A stretch of DNA of 53,122 bases. Source: Parasitella parasitica. Its lineage: Eukaryota; Mucoromycota; Mucoromycetes; Mucorales; Mucoraceae. The notes below the pieces were generated by a model. The model saw only the letters and a program-made list of their open reading frames with translations, ran no database searches and was not told where the DNA came from. Made by a program: the position numbers and the translations under genes. Position 1 is the stretch's first letter; each line of letters starts with the position of its first letter. Positions 24,861 to 35,773 of the stretch are shown piece after piece. The stretch covers positions 1-53,122 of the forward strand of contig MU619407.1 in assembly GCA_025201805.1 (NCBI GenBank), written 5' to 3'.

Positions 24861-27547
24861 ATGTCCATTGACACATCCAAACTAAGTGAGCTGTTCCACT
24901 ACAAGGAGAACGATGCCCAATTGAAAGGGAAAATCATCAATGTTGTCAACCAAATCCCTTACAACTGCTTTATGCAAAACCAACAAGACAACCATGCATC
25001 AGTTCTCGCCAAGTTGAATTTGAACAGCCACAATTCAGACCTGCTCGACGCCACGCCTATTTCGCATCTGGAAAGAAGAAGACGCTCTACTGTCGTAGCT
25101 CTTGGCCAAACCAACATTTGGCAGCTAGCGACTAGAAGAGGCCATTCGGCCATGTACGCTGCTCTTGATTCGTTGAAAAAAGACTACCCAACCCTTTACA
25201 TTGGTGGCACAGGCACTGTCCTGACTTATCAAGACAAGCAGGCTGTGGATTCCGCTTCTATTACCGACAGCGACAAGGAATCACTCAAGCATTTGCTCAG
25301 GACGAAGCATGACATGGTCCCAATTTTCATTGATGATAAATTATCTTTTGGTCATTATGAAGGCTACAGCAAGCAAGGTAGGTGATACTACGACAGCGAA
25401 TGTCTCGCCTGTGGTCTAATTGTTTCTTCTTGCCTACAGTTCTTTGGCCATTGATGCACTATTTAATGTGGTCAGACAGTGTGGATGAAGTATCATTTTG
25501 GGACGACTACGTTCGAGTAAACCATATATTTGCAAACGAAGCCATTGCCAACTACCAAGAGGGCGATATCAGTAGGTTGAGGCGTTGGACGAGCAAGGGC
25601 GTGTTTACTGACAAGTGATTTATAGTTTGGGTCCACGATTACCATTTGATGCTCGTACCACAGATAATCCGAGAGGCTTTACCGCATGCACCAGTTGGTC
25701 TGTTCATGCACACGCCGTTTCCCAGCTCCGAGATATTTAGATGTCTTCCACGTAAGATCCTTATGTAACAACATATTTGGTTGTAGCAGACACTTACACA
25801 AGCATGTACACTTATCCTAGATCGCAAAGAGGTTTTATTGGGTATTTTGGGCGCAAACGTCGTTGGATTTCAAACCTACAACTACGCCCGGCACTTTGCT
25901 TCCACTTGCACTCGCATTCTGGGCTTCGAGTACACGCCTTCTGGCATACTAGCTAACGGAATCCTGATTCAAATTGAAATCTACCCCATTGGCATTGATG
26001 TTGAAAGAACACGTTACCACTGTCACCGCCCGGGCGTTGCGCCCAAAACCAAAGCCATCCGCGAGCGCTACGCAGGTAAAAAGATTATTATTGGTCGTGA
26101 CAAGCTGGATCCTGTCAAGGGTGTGCTTCAAAAACTGGAAGCGTTTGAAACATTCTTGACAGACTTCCCCGAATGGCGTGAAAAGGTTGTGCTTATACAG
26201 GTGACATCCCCTGGTGTCTTGGGCGCAACCGAGCTTGAAAATAAGGCATCCGAGATTGTGGCCCGCATAAATTCAAAATTCGGCTCCCTTGAATTTACGC
26301 CTGCCAATCTCTTTAACCAGCACATTGATCGCGATGAGTACTATGCTTTGCTCGAAGTCGCTGATATTGGCTTGGTGACACCTATTATCGACGGCATGAA
26401 CACCGCCAGTTTCGAGTATGTTGTCGCACAAGAGCAACAGCATAGTCCATTGATTTTGTCAGAATTTGCCGGTACAGCCAATAGCATGGGTGCTGCAGTC
26501 ATTGTGAACCCTTGGGATTGCAAGGAAGTCGCTCGTGCTATTGAAGAATGCCTATCTATGAGCGAAGAGGAGAAGACGCTGAAATATCAACAGTTGCATA
26601 GGTTTGTTACGTCGCACACTGCGGCCTACTGGGCTAGGTCTTTACTGAACGGCTTGTTAAATAGCCCCAAGAATAATTGGGGCAATACAACGCCTTTGGA
26701 TGTGTCGAGAGTGCAAGCTGAATACAACGGCAGAAAAAAGAGAGCCTTTTTCTTTGACTATGACGGTACATTGGTTCCGATCTGCCAAAATCCTGAAGAT
26801 GCTAAGCCTAGTCAGCAAGTGATTGACATCTTGACCAAGCTTTGTAAAGATCCTGACAATGTCGTTTGGGTTGTTTCTGGTAGAAACAAGGTAAGAATAT
26901 CATGTGACTACATGACGTTTTGACGCATCTATTTATACGGCATGTCGTAGAATTTTTTGGAGAATTGGTTGGGTCATATTCCAAACTTAGGTCTTTCTAG
27001 CGAGCATGGATGCTTTATCAGAGACCCCAACAGCACTGTGTGGGTTAGTCTCATAGACAACTTCGACATGTCTTGGAAGGATGATGTGAAGGAAGTATTT
27101 GAATACTATACTGAACGAACCCCTGGTAGCTTTATTGAAGAAAAGGAATGCGCACTGACGTGGCATTACCGTAAAGCTGATCCTAAATATGGCGCTTTCC
27201 AAGCAAGAGAGTTGCAGAACCATTTGGAGCAGAACGTTGTTGGCAAACTGCCTGTGGAATGCTTGATAGGTAAAATGAACGTTGAGGTGAGGCCCAGCTT
27301 GGTCAACAAGGGTGTCATCATCAAACGTGCCATTACGCAAAACCCAGAGATTGAATTCATGTTTTGTGCCGGCGACGATCGTACGGATGAAGATATGTTC
27401 CGCATTTTGGAAAGAATGGATCTTGGGGGTATTCAAATGATTCAGTTCACTGTGATTGTGGGAAATGTCGATAGAAAAACGCTTGCAAATTGGAAACTTG
27501 ATTCCCATCAAGATTTACTTGAAATTTTACAAACACTGATTGAATAA
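24861..27547 (+). CDS. TPS2: Trehalose-6-phosphate synthase/phosphatase, Tps2-like
   Basis: Makes trehalose by dephosphorylating trehalose-6-phosphate. Exons 24861-25377, 25440-25571, 25626-25751, 25821-26890 and 26951-27547 encode 813 residues. A GT20 (synthase-like) domain spans about 20-510, with WVHDYHLMLVPQ, VVGFQTYNYARHF, IIIGRDKLDPVKGV and DGMNTASFEY. A HAD-type phosphatase follows, with motif FFDYDGTLVP near residue 586 and GDDRTDEDMF near 757. The N-terminal GKIINVVNQIPY and the wording of the sugar-nucleotide region resemble yeast Tps2 rather than Tps1. The Arg/Lys and Asp/Glu residues that bind donor in active synthases are present, so loss of synthase activity cannot be assumed. 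The phosphatase assignment is the safe part. Confidence 0.93.
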
Positions 27548-27584
27548 AATGGCTTCATAGTTAATACTATTATATCAGAGAGGG

Positions 27585-28136
27585 TTATAGGCTTGAAGGA
27601 CCAAAACCTGCTTGATTTAAGGCGCTCTGTCTTGCAATTTGAATCTTGAAAGGCAGGGGATGTAGTAGGGACTTGTAGTAGGTAATACTGTTGAGACGAA
27701 GAAGTCGACGACGTATTGTGGGAGGAGACGTCGAGATAAAAGCAGGAGCAGCAATGGGATGAATGAGAAGGCTGAAACTAAAGGAACGTAAAGATGGGAT
27801 AAAGTAGCATCGACGAAAATAAAGCTTGAAAAGTAGCTGGAAGGTGGCAATACGGTTACAAACAGTGCGATGATGGACAAATTGGGTAAAGGATTGGCAA
27901 AGACGAAGAGACTGATTCTCCATGCCCAATAGAAATACATTGCATACTAGACAAAGGTTGCCAGTTCCGAAGATCAGGCAAATCTCCTTTTCTGGGAAGT
28001 AAGCACATAACGGTCTTAGCCAACTCGCTGCAAAAATGCCTAATAAAAGAGCATCGTTGAAGACAATTGCGGCCAAGTTGGCAGTAGCTGAATGCTTGAG
28101 CATAGTGTAATAAATCACTTGAGGATTTCCATTCAT
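27585..28136 (-). CDS. Hypothetical hydrophobic protein, uncertain
   Basis: An uninterrupted minus-strand frame of 183 residues with an ATG start, hydrophobic segments near residues 15-40 and 55-70, several Cys, and a basic, proline-rich end. I do not recognise it. It starts 133 bp below the VPS39 stop and ends 37 bp from the Tps2-like stop (convergent). A possible acceptor (CTCCAG before GATACTGAACG, about 28175) would add an in-frame upstream segment, so the true gene could begin with an exon overlapping the VPS39 3' end. An overlapping second open frame at 27617-27940 raises doubt about which, if any, is translated. No other open frame occupies this interval. Confidence 0.35.
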   Translation of the reverse strand: MNGNPQVIYYTMLKHSATANLAAIVFNDALLLGIFAASWLRPLCAYFPEKEICLIFGTGNLCLVCNVFLLGMENQSLRLCQSFTQFVHHRTVCNRIATFQLLFKLYFRRCYFIPSLRSFSFSLLIHPIAAPAFISTSPPTIRRRLLRLNSITYYKSLLHPLPFKIQIARQSALNQAGFGPSSL

Positions 28137-28268
28137 GCCGAGACTGGAGGCAAGTGAGATACGTTCAGTATCCTGGAGTAGATCAAGAATTAGAGATAAT
28201 TTACTTTAGAGATCAAATAGATATTAGAAAAGAACACTCAGGATAAAAGATAGGGTATTAGGCTTTTA

Positions 28269-31200
28269 TTATAAAATCTTCCATTGAGTCTGTTCAATCT
28301 TTTCTTTGCAAGAGTAATGAACTACTACACCATTTGGAAAGACTGCAAATACACTAAGCAACAATGAGTTATATAAAACGAACAAAACCAATAAGAAAAT
28401 AAGCGATGATACCTGTTTCCAATTCTTTTGTTACACTGTGGGCACATTCGATCTTCAGTTATTTTGACAGCTCGAGACCTGTAAAACATCAATTGTTCCT
28501 CAACCTACATTTAAATTGATGTGTTGGTATCTTTCATCAACAATGCGCAAACTAAACAAACCTGAATCTGCTCGGCTTTCAACAAGTTTTTAACAACTAG
28601 ATCCATATTTCGATTCTTGTTTGTCTCCCTAATATACTTTTCAAAAAATGGGAATAGACCATACAGCATTGTTGATGAAGGCAGGATGGCCAAAACTTGA
28701 CTTGCATCAATATGAGATCCATGGTGTGCTAACAAATCTAAAGCAGGTTCAATCAAGGGCTTTTGCTGATTGCTTGTAGGCTGTAAATAGACTTTGAGCA
28801 ACGTTAAATACATTTTTTCTCCCTTGGCTGGATCCTCTTGGTATACTTTTGTACAGTATCTTTTGTAGTTGTTAGACAGGATAATGAGGTGTGGGCCATT
28901 CTTCTTTCACTTACTCTTCAGCCATGACGTAGTTTTCGAGTTTGTATACATAAATATCCAAAGCTTGATCGTGTTGTCCTATACGACTAAGAAGGATTGC
29001 TCGTTCCTCGAACAAATCTAAATACGAATAAGCTGTTACTATTAAACTATTAGAATGCACTTGTCATCAATAAATACCATCTATAGGTAATCGAGATAAT
29101 ATCTTTTCAGCTTTATAGCAGGACGACTCTGTCAGAAAAGAGATAAGCCTTGAACGCACATTCACTATAATTTCTTTGTCGACTAAAATAAACATGTTAG
29201 ATTGCAACAACTAAACTACTATGTGAAGTTCATTTACCTCCTTTCTTTTCAGAATTAATTTTATCGAGATAAGCTATAACAAGTCTGTTGTGAAATTCTG
29301 TCGATTCATCATGTAGTTCTTCAATGATATATTCCAGATACTGTATAGCCAAGTCGCTAGAGATAGATTCCAGGTGGTGCAGTACTTCTTGTCGTGGGAA
29401 TGTCTCTATCTCTGTTAAATCATCGATAAAGATCTAATGACGGTCATAAACATTGAATAAAGCCTGACTTGTATACATGTTTACATAATAACTTACATCC
29501 ATGCCATGCTTTGGATCCTTTTCCAGCACCCAGCGAGAATATTGCAATACAAGATCAAAATGATCTAACCCTAGCTTTTGTAGATAGCGAATGGTTGGCA
29601 ACACGCCTCGTAAGGGTCCATCCTGTTGCTTTCCTAGTCTATTTAAATGTCTTGAGCTCCTGTGTAGTATCAGGTTGTATATGCAGCCCTACTTTTCTAG
29701 TAAATCCAACGCCCTCGCATGCAATGCTTTACAGTTATATAAGTCGACCAATTCCTTGTACTTCTGCACTCGAATTTTTTAAATAAGTTTTGCGTTCATA
29801 CAACATTGTTCAATTTACCTTCTTATCCATCAAGATATTTTCGCATTCTTCCACATCACAGTGATTTTGAACCCGAAGTAAAGGACCAACAAGAGCGTCA
29901 TTTGTCATCATATACGATTTCAGTAACGAGGTATCTACCAAACTAGCTTGATGAAGTACATCATCGCCCTCTTCATTGGTGCTTTCAGCAGAAGACGACT
30001 TTAGTGAAGCACTATTGTTTAATTTTCTTGCTAATTTCTGTCTCTTATCGGTAAGATAACGGATCAAGTAGCTGACAGCATCTCTTAGATTTAATCCAGT
30101 TAGGGGTACTGTCTCTTTCTTTTTCAAATGTTGGCTTTGGTGACTTGTCACTGTTGTTGCCTTACTTCTGATGGATGCTGCACGGCTGGGAGGGCGACTG
30201 TTGTTGTCTTCGTTGCCATGAATGAAAGCATTTGCTTTTCTGCTACTAGGCGAAAGTAATTCATCATCATCTTGCAGATCCTGCTCATTAGTAGGGTCAT
30301 CCTCTTGTTCCTGGTTTTTGTTTGCCAGGCTACCAGATATCATTTCTGGATAAAGGCTGATGACTTCTGCTGCTGGAGTATCTAACTCTTGAAATAATCC
30401 AAGCGCTGTATCGTATTCTCCGCATCGAAACAAATCGTGTGCATAAGCCGTGCGGATTGCGTTGAGTTTCTTTTCCTTATCTTCAACCAGAACAGCATCA
30501 ATTTGATCTAATAAACTCACTGCTTCTTTATATTCTTGCTTTTCAACTAGCTGGTCAACCTGAACCGAAAAGCTAAATGGTGTTAAACGGTAAATTTGAG
30601 ATGCACTGGCTACATAGACCAGCTTTCCTTGGTTGAGAAATTTGGTGTTGGACAGATCAATCTGCTGCACAAGCGTTAAGGTTTGAATATTACGGACTTC
30701 CACGTGCTTTGGTAAGATCGCAATGACATACGGATATGAATACCCTATTTGCTCTGGTGTACCTGACCATTCGATACCCACTTTTCGTGTTGGAGTGCCA
30801 TCCAAACCTAAAAAGATGCTGACATCTACGTATAAACAGCTTGTTAGTAATGCAGATCTATTTCTCTGAAACTAAGGAATTTACGGTCTCTAGCAAGTAG
30901 CATTTCATTGTTCGGAATTTTGGTGATCATAGGCTTTCCACCTCTTGCACCAATAGACATGTTGTATAAACTGTTCAAGGTGCTTATTGGCCCTGCGTCT
31001 GTTACGCCTGTGGGGGCAAATAATTCTGTCAGTTGGCCTTTTTCAACGTCCATCAATGCATATTCCGTAGAGAAGCCCAAGCAAATCTTAGTGGTACCGA
31101 CCCAAGACATTGTTTTTATACGATCTGGTATATTGAGTTCCTTTGTTTCGAAAAACTCTGTATCTTTCCATACAAATACAAGCAGCTTTTTTCGAACAGC

Positions 31201-31809
31201 AACAGCTAATCGAGTGGTCAACACTGGGATTTGTTCTTCAGGGCTCATTTCTACCATAGTCTGGATGGCAAATAAATTGGCTCCTTTGGTTTTTCCTAAT
31301 GCCATTCGTAATTCAAAAGAGCGCAAATCATGGAGGCTGACCAAGCCGTCTACAAGTACTCCATCAGCAACTAACCGAAAAATGTCATGCTAAAAATTAT
31401 GCTTTGTACCTGAAAGTGATACCAATACGTCGATTTCCTTAATGATATCCAGCTGCTCAATAGGCTTCTTTGAGAATTGCTTGATAGTTTGCACAAGAGC
31501 TACTTCAGGTAACTGTTTATCATCGGCAACTAGATGTTGATTTAATTAGTTAGTTGCTTTGTATTGCAAGAGAAATCCAGGGCATTTTCTGTTGTTGATT
31601 AACACTTACATAAAGGCTCCTTGGTATCATATACAAGCAGCTGTCCAACGCCTGTGCCTATCAAAAGTCTATCGCCTAAATCAGCAGTTTATGAATACTA
31701 GAATCTTTCTATATATCGTGTTGCAGGTTTTTTCTTTACCGTGGGCGAAGATGGATTCGATACGAGTAAGTTTATCAACTACTGTTGTAACTTGAAAAGC
31801 GTCATGCAT
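28269..31809 (-). CDS. VPS39: Vps39/Vam6, HOPS tethering-complex subunit
   Basis: A HOPS subunit that binds Rab7/Ypt7 for fusion at vacuoles and late endosomes. I assembled 13 exons from 31809 to 28269 into 946 residues with matching phase at all junctions. The N-terminus MHDAF is the same as in animal Vps39 and opens a CNH (citron) domain that continues through LVSLHDL, the RDHVSIFLGLDGTPTRKG-like block and WSGTPEQIGY. The middle is clathrin-heavy-chain repeat-like, with KKYKELVDLYNCKALHARAL and a Ser-rich linker. The C-terminal zinc-type motif is CPQCNKRIGNSVFAVFPNGVVVHYSC. Introns include one of 39 bp (31371-31409). All parts needed for function look intact. Confidence 0.95.
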
Positions 31810-33028
31810 CGTTTTTGTCGAATATCGCTCACAATGAAAGATTGATCAATAAAAACAGGCTAGTAAGGGATAAAGTAAAGTCTTTATAAAGTGTATCATC
31901 TTTTTTTCCATTCAAGCATTGCGCCTATTGAATGAAACGATCCTGCTGCGTTTGTGACCTCATCGTCGCTTAAGCAATCGAATTCTCAACATCATTCAAC
32001 TTGGCCATCTTTAAAGTATTGTTATATATTATTGAACTCTTTTAATTGCGCGATAACTATAACATGGTATGCAACACTACACAAAGCGTTTTTTCCTGCT
32101 TTTTTTTTTTTTTCTTCATTAAATCAACCTTAACATTGAGCAATATTGAATAGATATCGCTGCTTTTTCAAATATCATATATAAAAATTACTGTCTTCAA
32201 TAGCTCCAGCCGTAACAATAAAAGATTTCTTAGCCTTCCATAAAGGAACGGAAGTAAGTTGATAAACCATAAATATATTATTTTACTTTTTCAGATATTT
32301 ACTAATGTTTCAGTAAAGTATCAACCTACAACAATGCGTGATATACCCTCTTTTGTAAAATACTGTGGTATCAACAAGTAGGACTCTTCAAAAGGGCATG
32401 TCAAAGTAAATCCTCTCTTTTTCTATATGTTTTATAGAAATAGAACACCCAAGAATTCTTGCGTTGCTACCGCGGTTATTAGTCAACGCTTTCGCTAAGT
32501 GTAAAGCGATATATATAAAAGTAACTTTGCTCCGCTTGTAAAAATAAATAGGCAAACCTTTCTAATCAATTAGTTTGAAGTGGTGAATAAATTTGATTCA
32601 GTGCATTTATTATTAACAAAACGCATATTAAACAAATACACGTGAGGCCAATGTCTAGAATCTATTTTATTCTTGGAATAACACTGACATGGCAAAATAT
32701 CACTGTAATACAAAACAAATTAAGGAGTTTTCATTGTCAGGAACCGACTGACAAAAAAAAAGTTATTTTTGAGTGAAACTAAATATATAAACAAGATGTG
32801 AGGAGGGCCAAAACCACAACGATTAAAAGTGTATTCAGTGGTATAGTATTTTTCAAAGGATCGGGACAGGGACCTTTCAATTTCAATCGGATAAAAAATT
32901 TGTGAAAGCGTACAAAAACCACTCCAATTTTTTTTCAATGTCTATAAGTCTTTCTTTCTTTTCTTGATCTTTCCTTTCCCAATTACACCCGCTAGCTTAC
33001 ACTCATTTATAACAATTTTTTCTGCAAC
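31810..33028. other. Intergenic between VPS39 and bHLH genes
   Basis: About 1.2 kb between two divergent genes. It is mostly AT-rich. Spliced coding-like blocks at 32191-32498 are listed separately. The last 90 bp before the bHLH start is pyrimidine-rich, which is common in leaders in this window. Confidence 0.55.
32191..32498 (+). CDS. Possible end of an unrecognised small gene (three exon-like blocks)
   Basis: Three blocks (32191-32253, 32295-32377, 32438-32498) are separated by sequences with consensus donor GTAAGT or GTAGGA and acceptors TTTTCAG and TTTATAG. They join with matching phases into one open frame ending in TAA, containing FLAFHKGTE, KYQPTTMRDIPSFVKYCGIN and KNRTPKNSCVATAV. 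I do not recognise the protein. No in-frame ATG precedes the first block and no convincing upstream exon could be joined, so it may be a fragment, a pseudogene or chance. It lies divergent from VPS39. Confidence 0.25.
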
Positions 33029-33960
33029 ATGTCAGAGTACTACCAACACCAGCAGCAACATCTAATCAACACTGATTCAATGAATCAGCAACCCATTTTA
33101 CATCAGCCTCCAGTTGTGTATGGTGACTACAGCATGTACAATCATCATCAATTGCAATATTACCATTCTTTACGCTATTGCCTTCCTTTCCCTCCTCAAC
33201 AACAGCAACAATCGACTAGATCAAGTCCAATCTCAACTGCATCTTCAAATGAATCTCCTCTCACTCCTCCAACTATGAACAACAATAACAAACACTCTAT
33301 TCATGTTCCACAAGGAACAACACCATCCTTGATGGTCAATCCTCTTGTACCCCCTCTCCCTACTTTGCCATCTCAGCAGCAGTTGCAATTCGTGGATAGA
33401 AATACGAAATCAACGGAAGAACGTGTGAAAGAGACAGTTGCTCGGGCCAATGCTGTTCCAATGGAGTTTTACCAGACTGAATTCTTTGAGTATTCCAATC
33501 CATCATCGCAACAGACGAGTAGAAAAAGAAGGCGCATCACAACAGTAACAGATAAAAATGATACAGAGCAAGAGTGTGGTAATGACAGAAAGAGAAGGAT
33601 TGACAAGGACGAGTAAGTTGCGCTTNNNNNNNNNNNNNNNNNNNNNNNNNNNNNNNNNNNTAGTCTTGGTAAACATGGCAATTAATGTATTTCGACATTT
33701 TATCCAGTGATGAATTACGCCGTCAGGTTCATATTCAATCAGAACAAAAAAGACGTGCTCAAATCAAAGATGGCTTTGAAGAGCTAAGAAACCACTTGCC
33801 GGGCTGCAGCCACAAGAAATTAAGTAAGGCTGCACTACTGACTCGCACCGTGCAACAGTTAGAACACATGAAAAAGATGCAAAACGAACTTTTAGCTGAA
33901 GTCAAAAGACTTGTCAACGAGAACTCCAACTTGAGGAAATTTGCTGCAACATCTACTTGA
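33029..33960 (+). CDS. Basic helix-loop-helix transcription factor
   Basis: A DNA-binding regulator with a long Gln/Pro/Ser/Asn-rich N-terminal region (about 195 residues) and a C-terminal bHLH with a leucine-rich extension. Exons 33029-33612 and 33708-33960 give 278 residues; the single intron contains a 35-N gap, and the junction phase is consistent. The basic region and helix 1 read HIQSEQKRRAQIKDGFEEL, with the His-Glu-Arg set expected for E-box (CACGTG-type) contact. Helix 2 reads KLSKAALLTRTVQQLEHMK and runs into a short coiled coil (LLAEVKRLVNENSNLRK). It resembles the Max/Mlx/Ino4-like class but I cannot assign an orthologue. A basic KRRR patch before the intron may be a nuclear localisation signal. 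Confidence 0.9.
33626..33660. other. Assembly gap (35 N) inside the bHLH intron
   Basis: 35 N between the donor at 33613 and the acceptor ending at 33707. Both splice sites are outside the gap, so the coding sequence is unaffected if no exon is hidden. Confidence 0.99.
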
Positions 33961-34200
33961 ACTGGTGCTACTAGATCACTATAAATATGAAATATCGTGT
34001 ATAATTGAATACCTTATCGAATACCTCTATTAAACACTACTTTCTGCGTCATTATTTTGTTCACATAGCAACTATTGTATACACACATAAGCTAAATTTA
34101 GCATTAACTAGGTTGTACATACAAGCAGCTTGCTGTTGTGTGCGTGTGTGCTAATGATTGTGTTCTCAACTACTTTTTCTCTCTTTCTTTTTTCTCTAGC

Positions 34201-35451
34201 ATGAGAGCATTCAAAGGGTTTGCAATCGTCTATTTGATATTTTGCTCCAGTATTGCATTACAACAAGAGGATGGAAGTGGCGTTTGCTCATTCATAAGTG
34301 GGGAAGGCTGTCTGAATGGAGTTTGCAAATTTTGTGCTATGTGTCTACCAAGTGCATGTATATTAGCTACACCGTATTCTACAGGAGATAACGAAGGATC
34401 CACATGTGCAGTGACAAATCAGCCGTACGGCTATGATTTTTACAATTACTGCTTGTCATCCGGCTTGAAAATTTCTGGTGATAATTCCGATAGTAATGAC
34501 GATGGAGGTAAACATAAAAAGATGATACCCATATCAATTATGCCCACATTGTGTATTCATACATTACATGCATCATGTGTTTCAGATTATTGTAATACAA
34601 GTACTGCTTGTTATCCTTACAGACAAGGCGATTTGAAGCAACAGCACATTTGGGACAATTTGACATGCAACGACTCTTGTCAGCTCACATCAAACGACGG
34701 ATCTCCGCTACCTATACCCATTCCAATTACACACATTTCAGTAACAACAAGCATACATCATCCATTTACAGGCACAATGAGTAGTGGCAACATAAATCCT
34801 CACCGTAATCAATTTGATCCAAGAACAAAGAGCCCTGCGTCGATCGCGCTTGTTTCAGTGTTTTCAATTGTTTCCGTTTTCCTGGCAATATGGCTAGTAA
34901 GGATAGTGTTTTATAAAACTAAATACTGGCCGTGGATCAACAAGTATTTCTTCTGTAACTTCTGTAGACCAGCTATTGTGCCTTTACAAGCGCCTCAATT
35001 AACATCATCATTAACACAAGATACAGAATCAACACCCAGCTCAAGACCTCCTTCATTTCAATCAAATAATCTTGTACTATATTCAGCAATACATCAACAT
35101 GGTAGCAACAGCAGTAATAGCAGTAATAGTAGTCTACCTTATTATTGTCAAGATCCTACGCTGCCAAAATATGAGCAAGCTATTGTCACACAAATACGTG
35201 GAATGTCATTTTCTGATCACCACCCTTCATCTTCATCTTCATCAACACAACAGCAACATCCACAACCTATTTGGGTACCTCTTTATTTATCTTCGTCGCC
35301 CGTCAATAATTCAACTATTGTGAGTTCGCCGATATTTAATTCTTATTTGCCTTTAAATGCAGATTGGGCCAGGCCTGTAAATACCAGACATCAAACTTCG
35401 CTGTCAATAGAAGAAATAACAGAACAACAAGATGAGGGAAGAAGGCCTTGA
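34201..35451 (+). CDS. Single-pass membrane protein with Cys-rich ectodomain and LPxY-type tail
   Basis: An uncharacterised type-I membrane protein of 416 residues from one exon. It begins with a signal peptide (MRAFKGFAIVYLIFCSSIA). The ectodomain of about 190 residues has 14 cysteines, mostly clustered in the first 45 residues and again near 120-160. One transmembrane helix lies near residues 213-237. The cytosolic tail of about 180 residues is Ser/Gln/Pro-rich and contains TLPKYEQAI, a PY-like motif of the kind seen in Nedd4/Rsp5-binding proteins. The frame is open upstream to 34138, but the signal peptide places the start at 34201, directly after TCTCTAGC, which could be an acceptor of a 5' UTR intron. 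Function unknown; a cell-surface sensor or receptor is one guess. Confidence 0.75.
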   Translation: MRAFKGFAIVYLIFCSSIALQQEDGSGVCSFISGEGCLNGVCKFCAMCLPSACILATPYSTGDNEGSTCAVTNQPYGYDFYNYCLSSGLKISGDNSDSNDDGGKHKKMIPISIMPTLCIHTLHASCVSDYCNTSTACYPYRQGDLKQQHIWDNLTCNDSCQLTSNDGSPLPIPIPITHISVTTSIHHPFTGTMSSGNINPHRNQFDPRTKSPASIALVSVFSIVSVFLAIWLVRIVFYKTKYWPWINKYFFCNFCRPAIVPLQAPQLTSSLTQDTESTPSSRPPSFQSNNLVLYSAIHQHGSNSSNSSNSSLPYYCQDPTLPKYEQAIVTQIRGMSFSDHHPSSSSSSTQQQHPQPIWVPLYLSSSPVNNSTIVSSPIFNSYLPLNADWARPVNTRHQTSLSIEEITEQQDEGRRP

Positions 35452-35615
35452 AGGACACAAATGTAATGAATTTGTTTCCTCAAAAATTTCATACATGGCG
35501 ATGAAAGGATTACACAAAACTAAGGAGTTTCACAAACTCATTGTTTTATAGGGGAAAATTACATATAAAGCAGAATGCTTATAAGGAGGAGCATGTAAAT
35601 ATGTGTTTTCCTTTT

Positions 35616-35627
35616 TATTATTATTAA

Positions 35628-35659
<32 letters not shown>
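35616..35659 (+). repeat. (TTA)n microsatellite in the leader of the next gene
   Basis: An ATT/TTA triplet tract of about 44 bp with one break. It is open in the downstream gene's frame and would encode poly-Leu, but a start codon at 35774 excludes it. Confidence 0.9.
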
Positions 35660-35660
<1 letters not shown>

Positions 35661-35773
35661 TGTTTCTTTTATTAAGGGAAGCAAGAGAACTTAAAAACTA
35701 TCATCTTCTGTTAAAAATTCATATCAGCATTCGATTTCATTTTTATGACCTTCCAAACAGCATTCATCGTAAA

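Noticed and set aside
26987-27511. 174-codon minus-strand frame opposite the Tps2-like phosphatase domain
   Set aside because: It is a shadow of a real conserved exon; no independent evidence supports it.
32154-32240. Reading this segment as a mitochondrial ribosomal protein uL30 (Mrpl33-like) exon, because of YIKITVF
   Set aside because: The similarity is only a few residues, spacing does not fit, and the frame stops before the conserved LGL region.
35603-35773. Upstream start that would give the small membrane protein a poly-Leu N-terminus
   Set aside because: The Leu run comes from a (TTA)n microsatellite; the ATG at 35774 gives a more sensible N-terminus.
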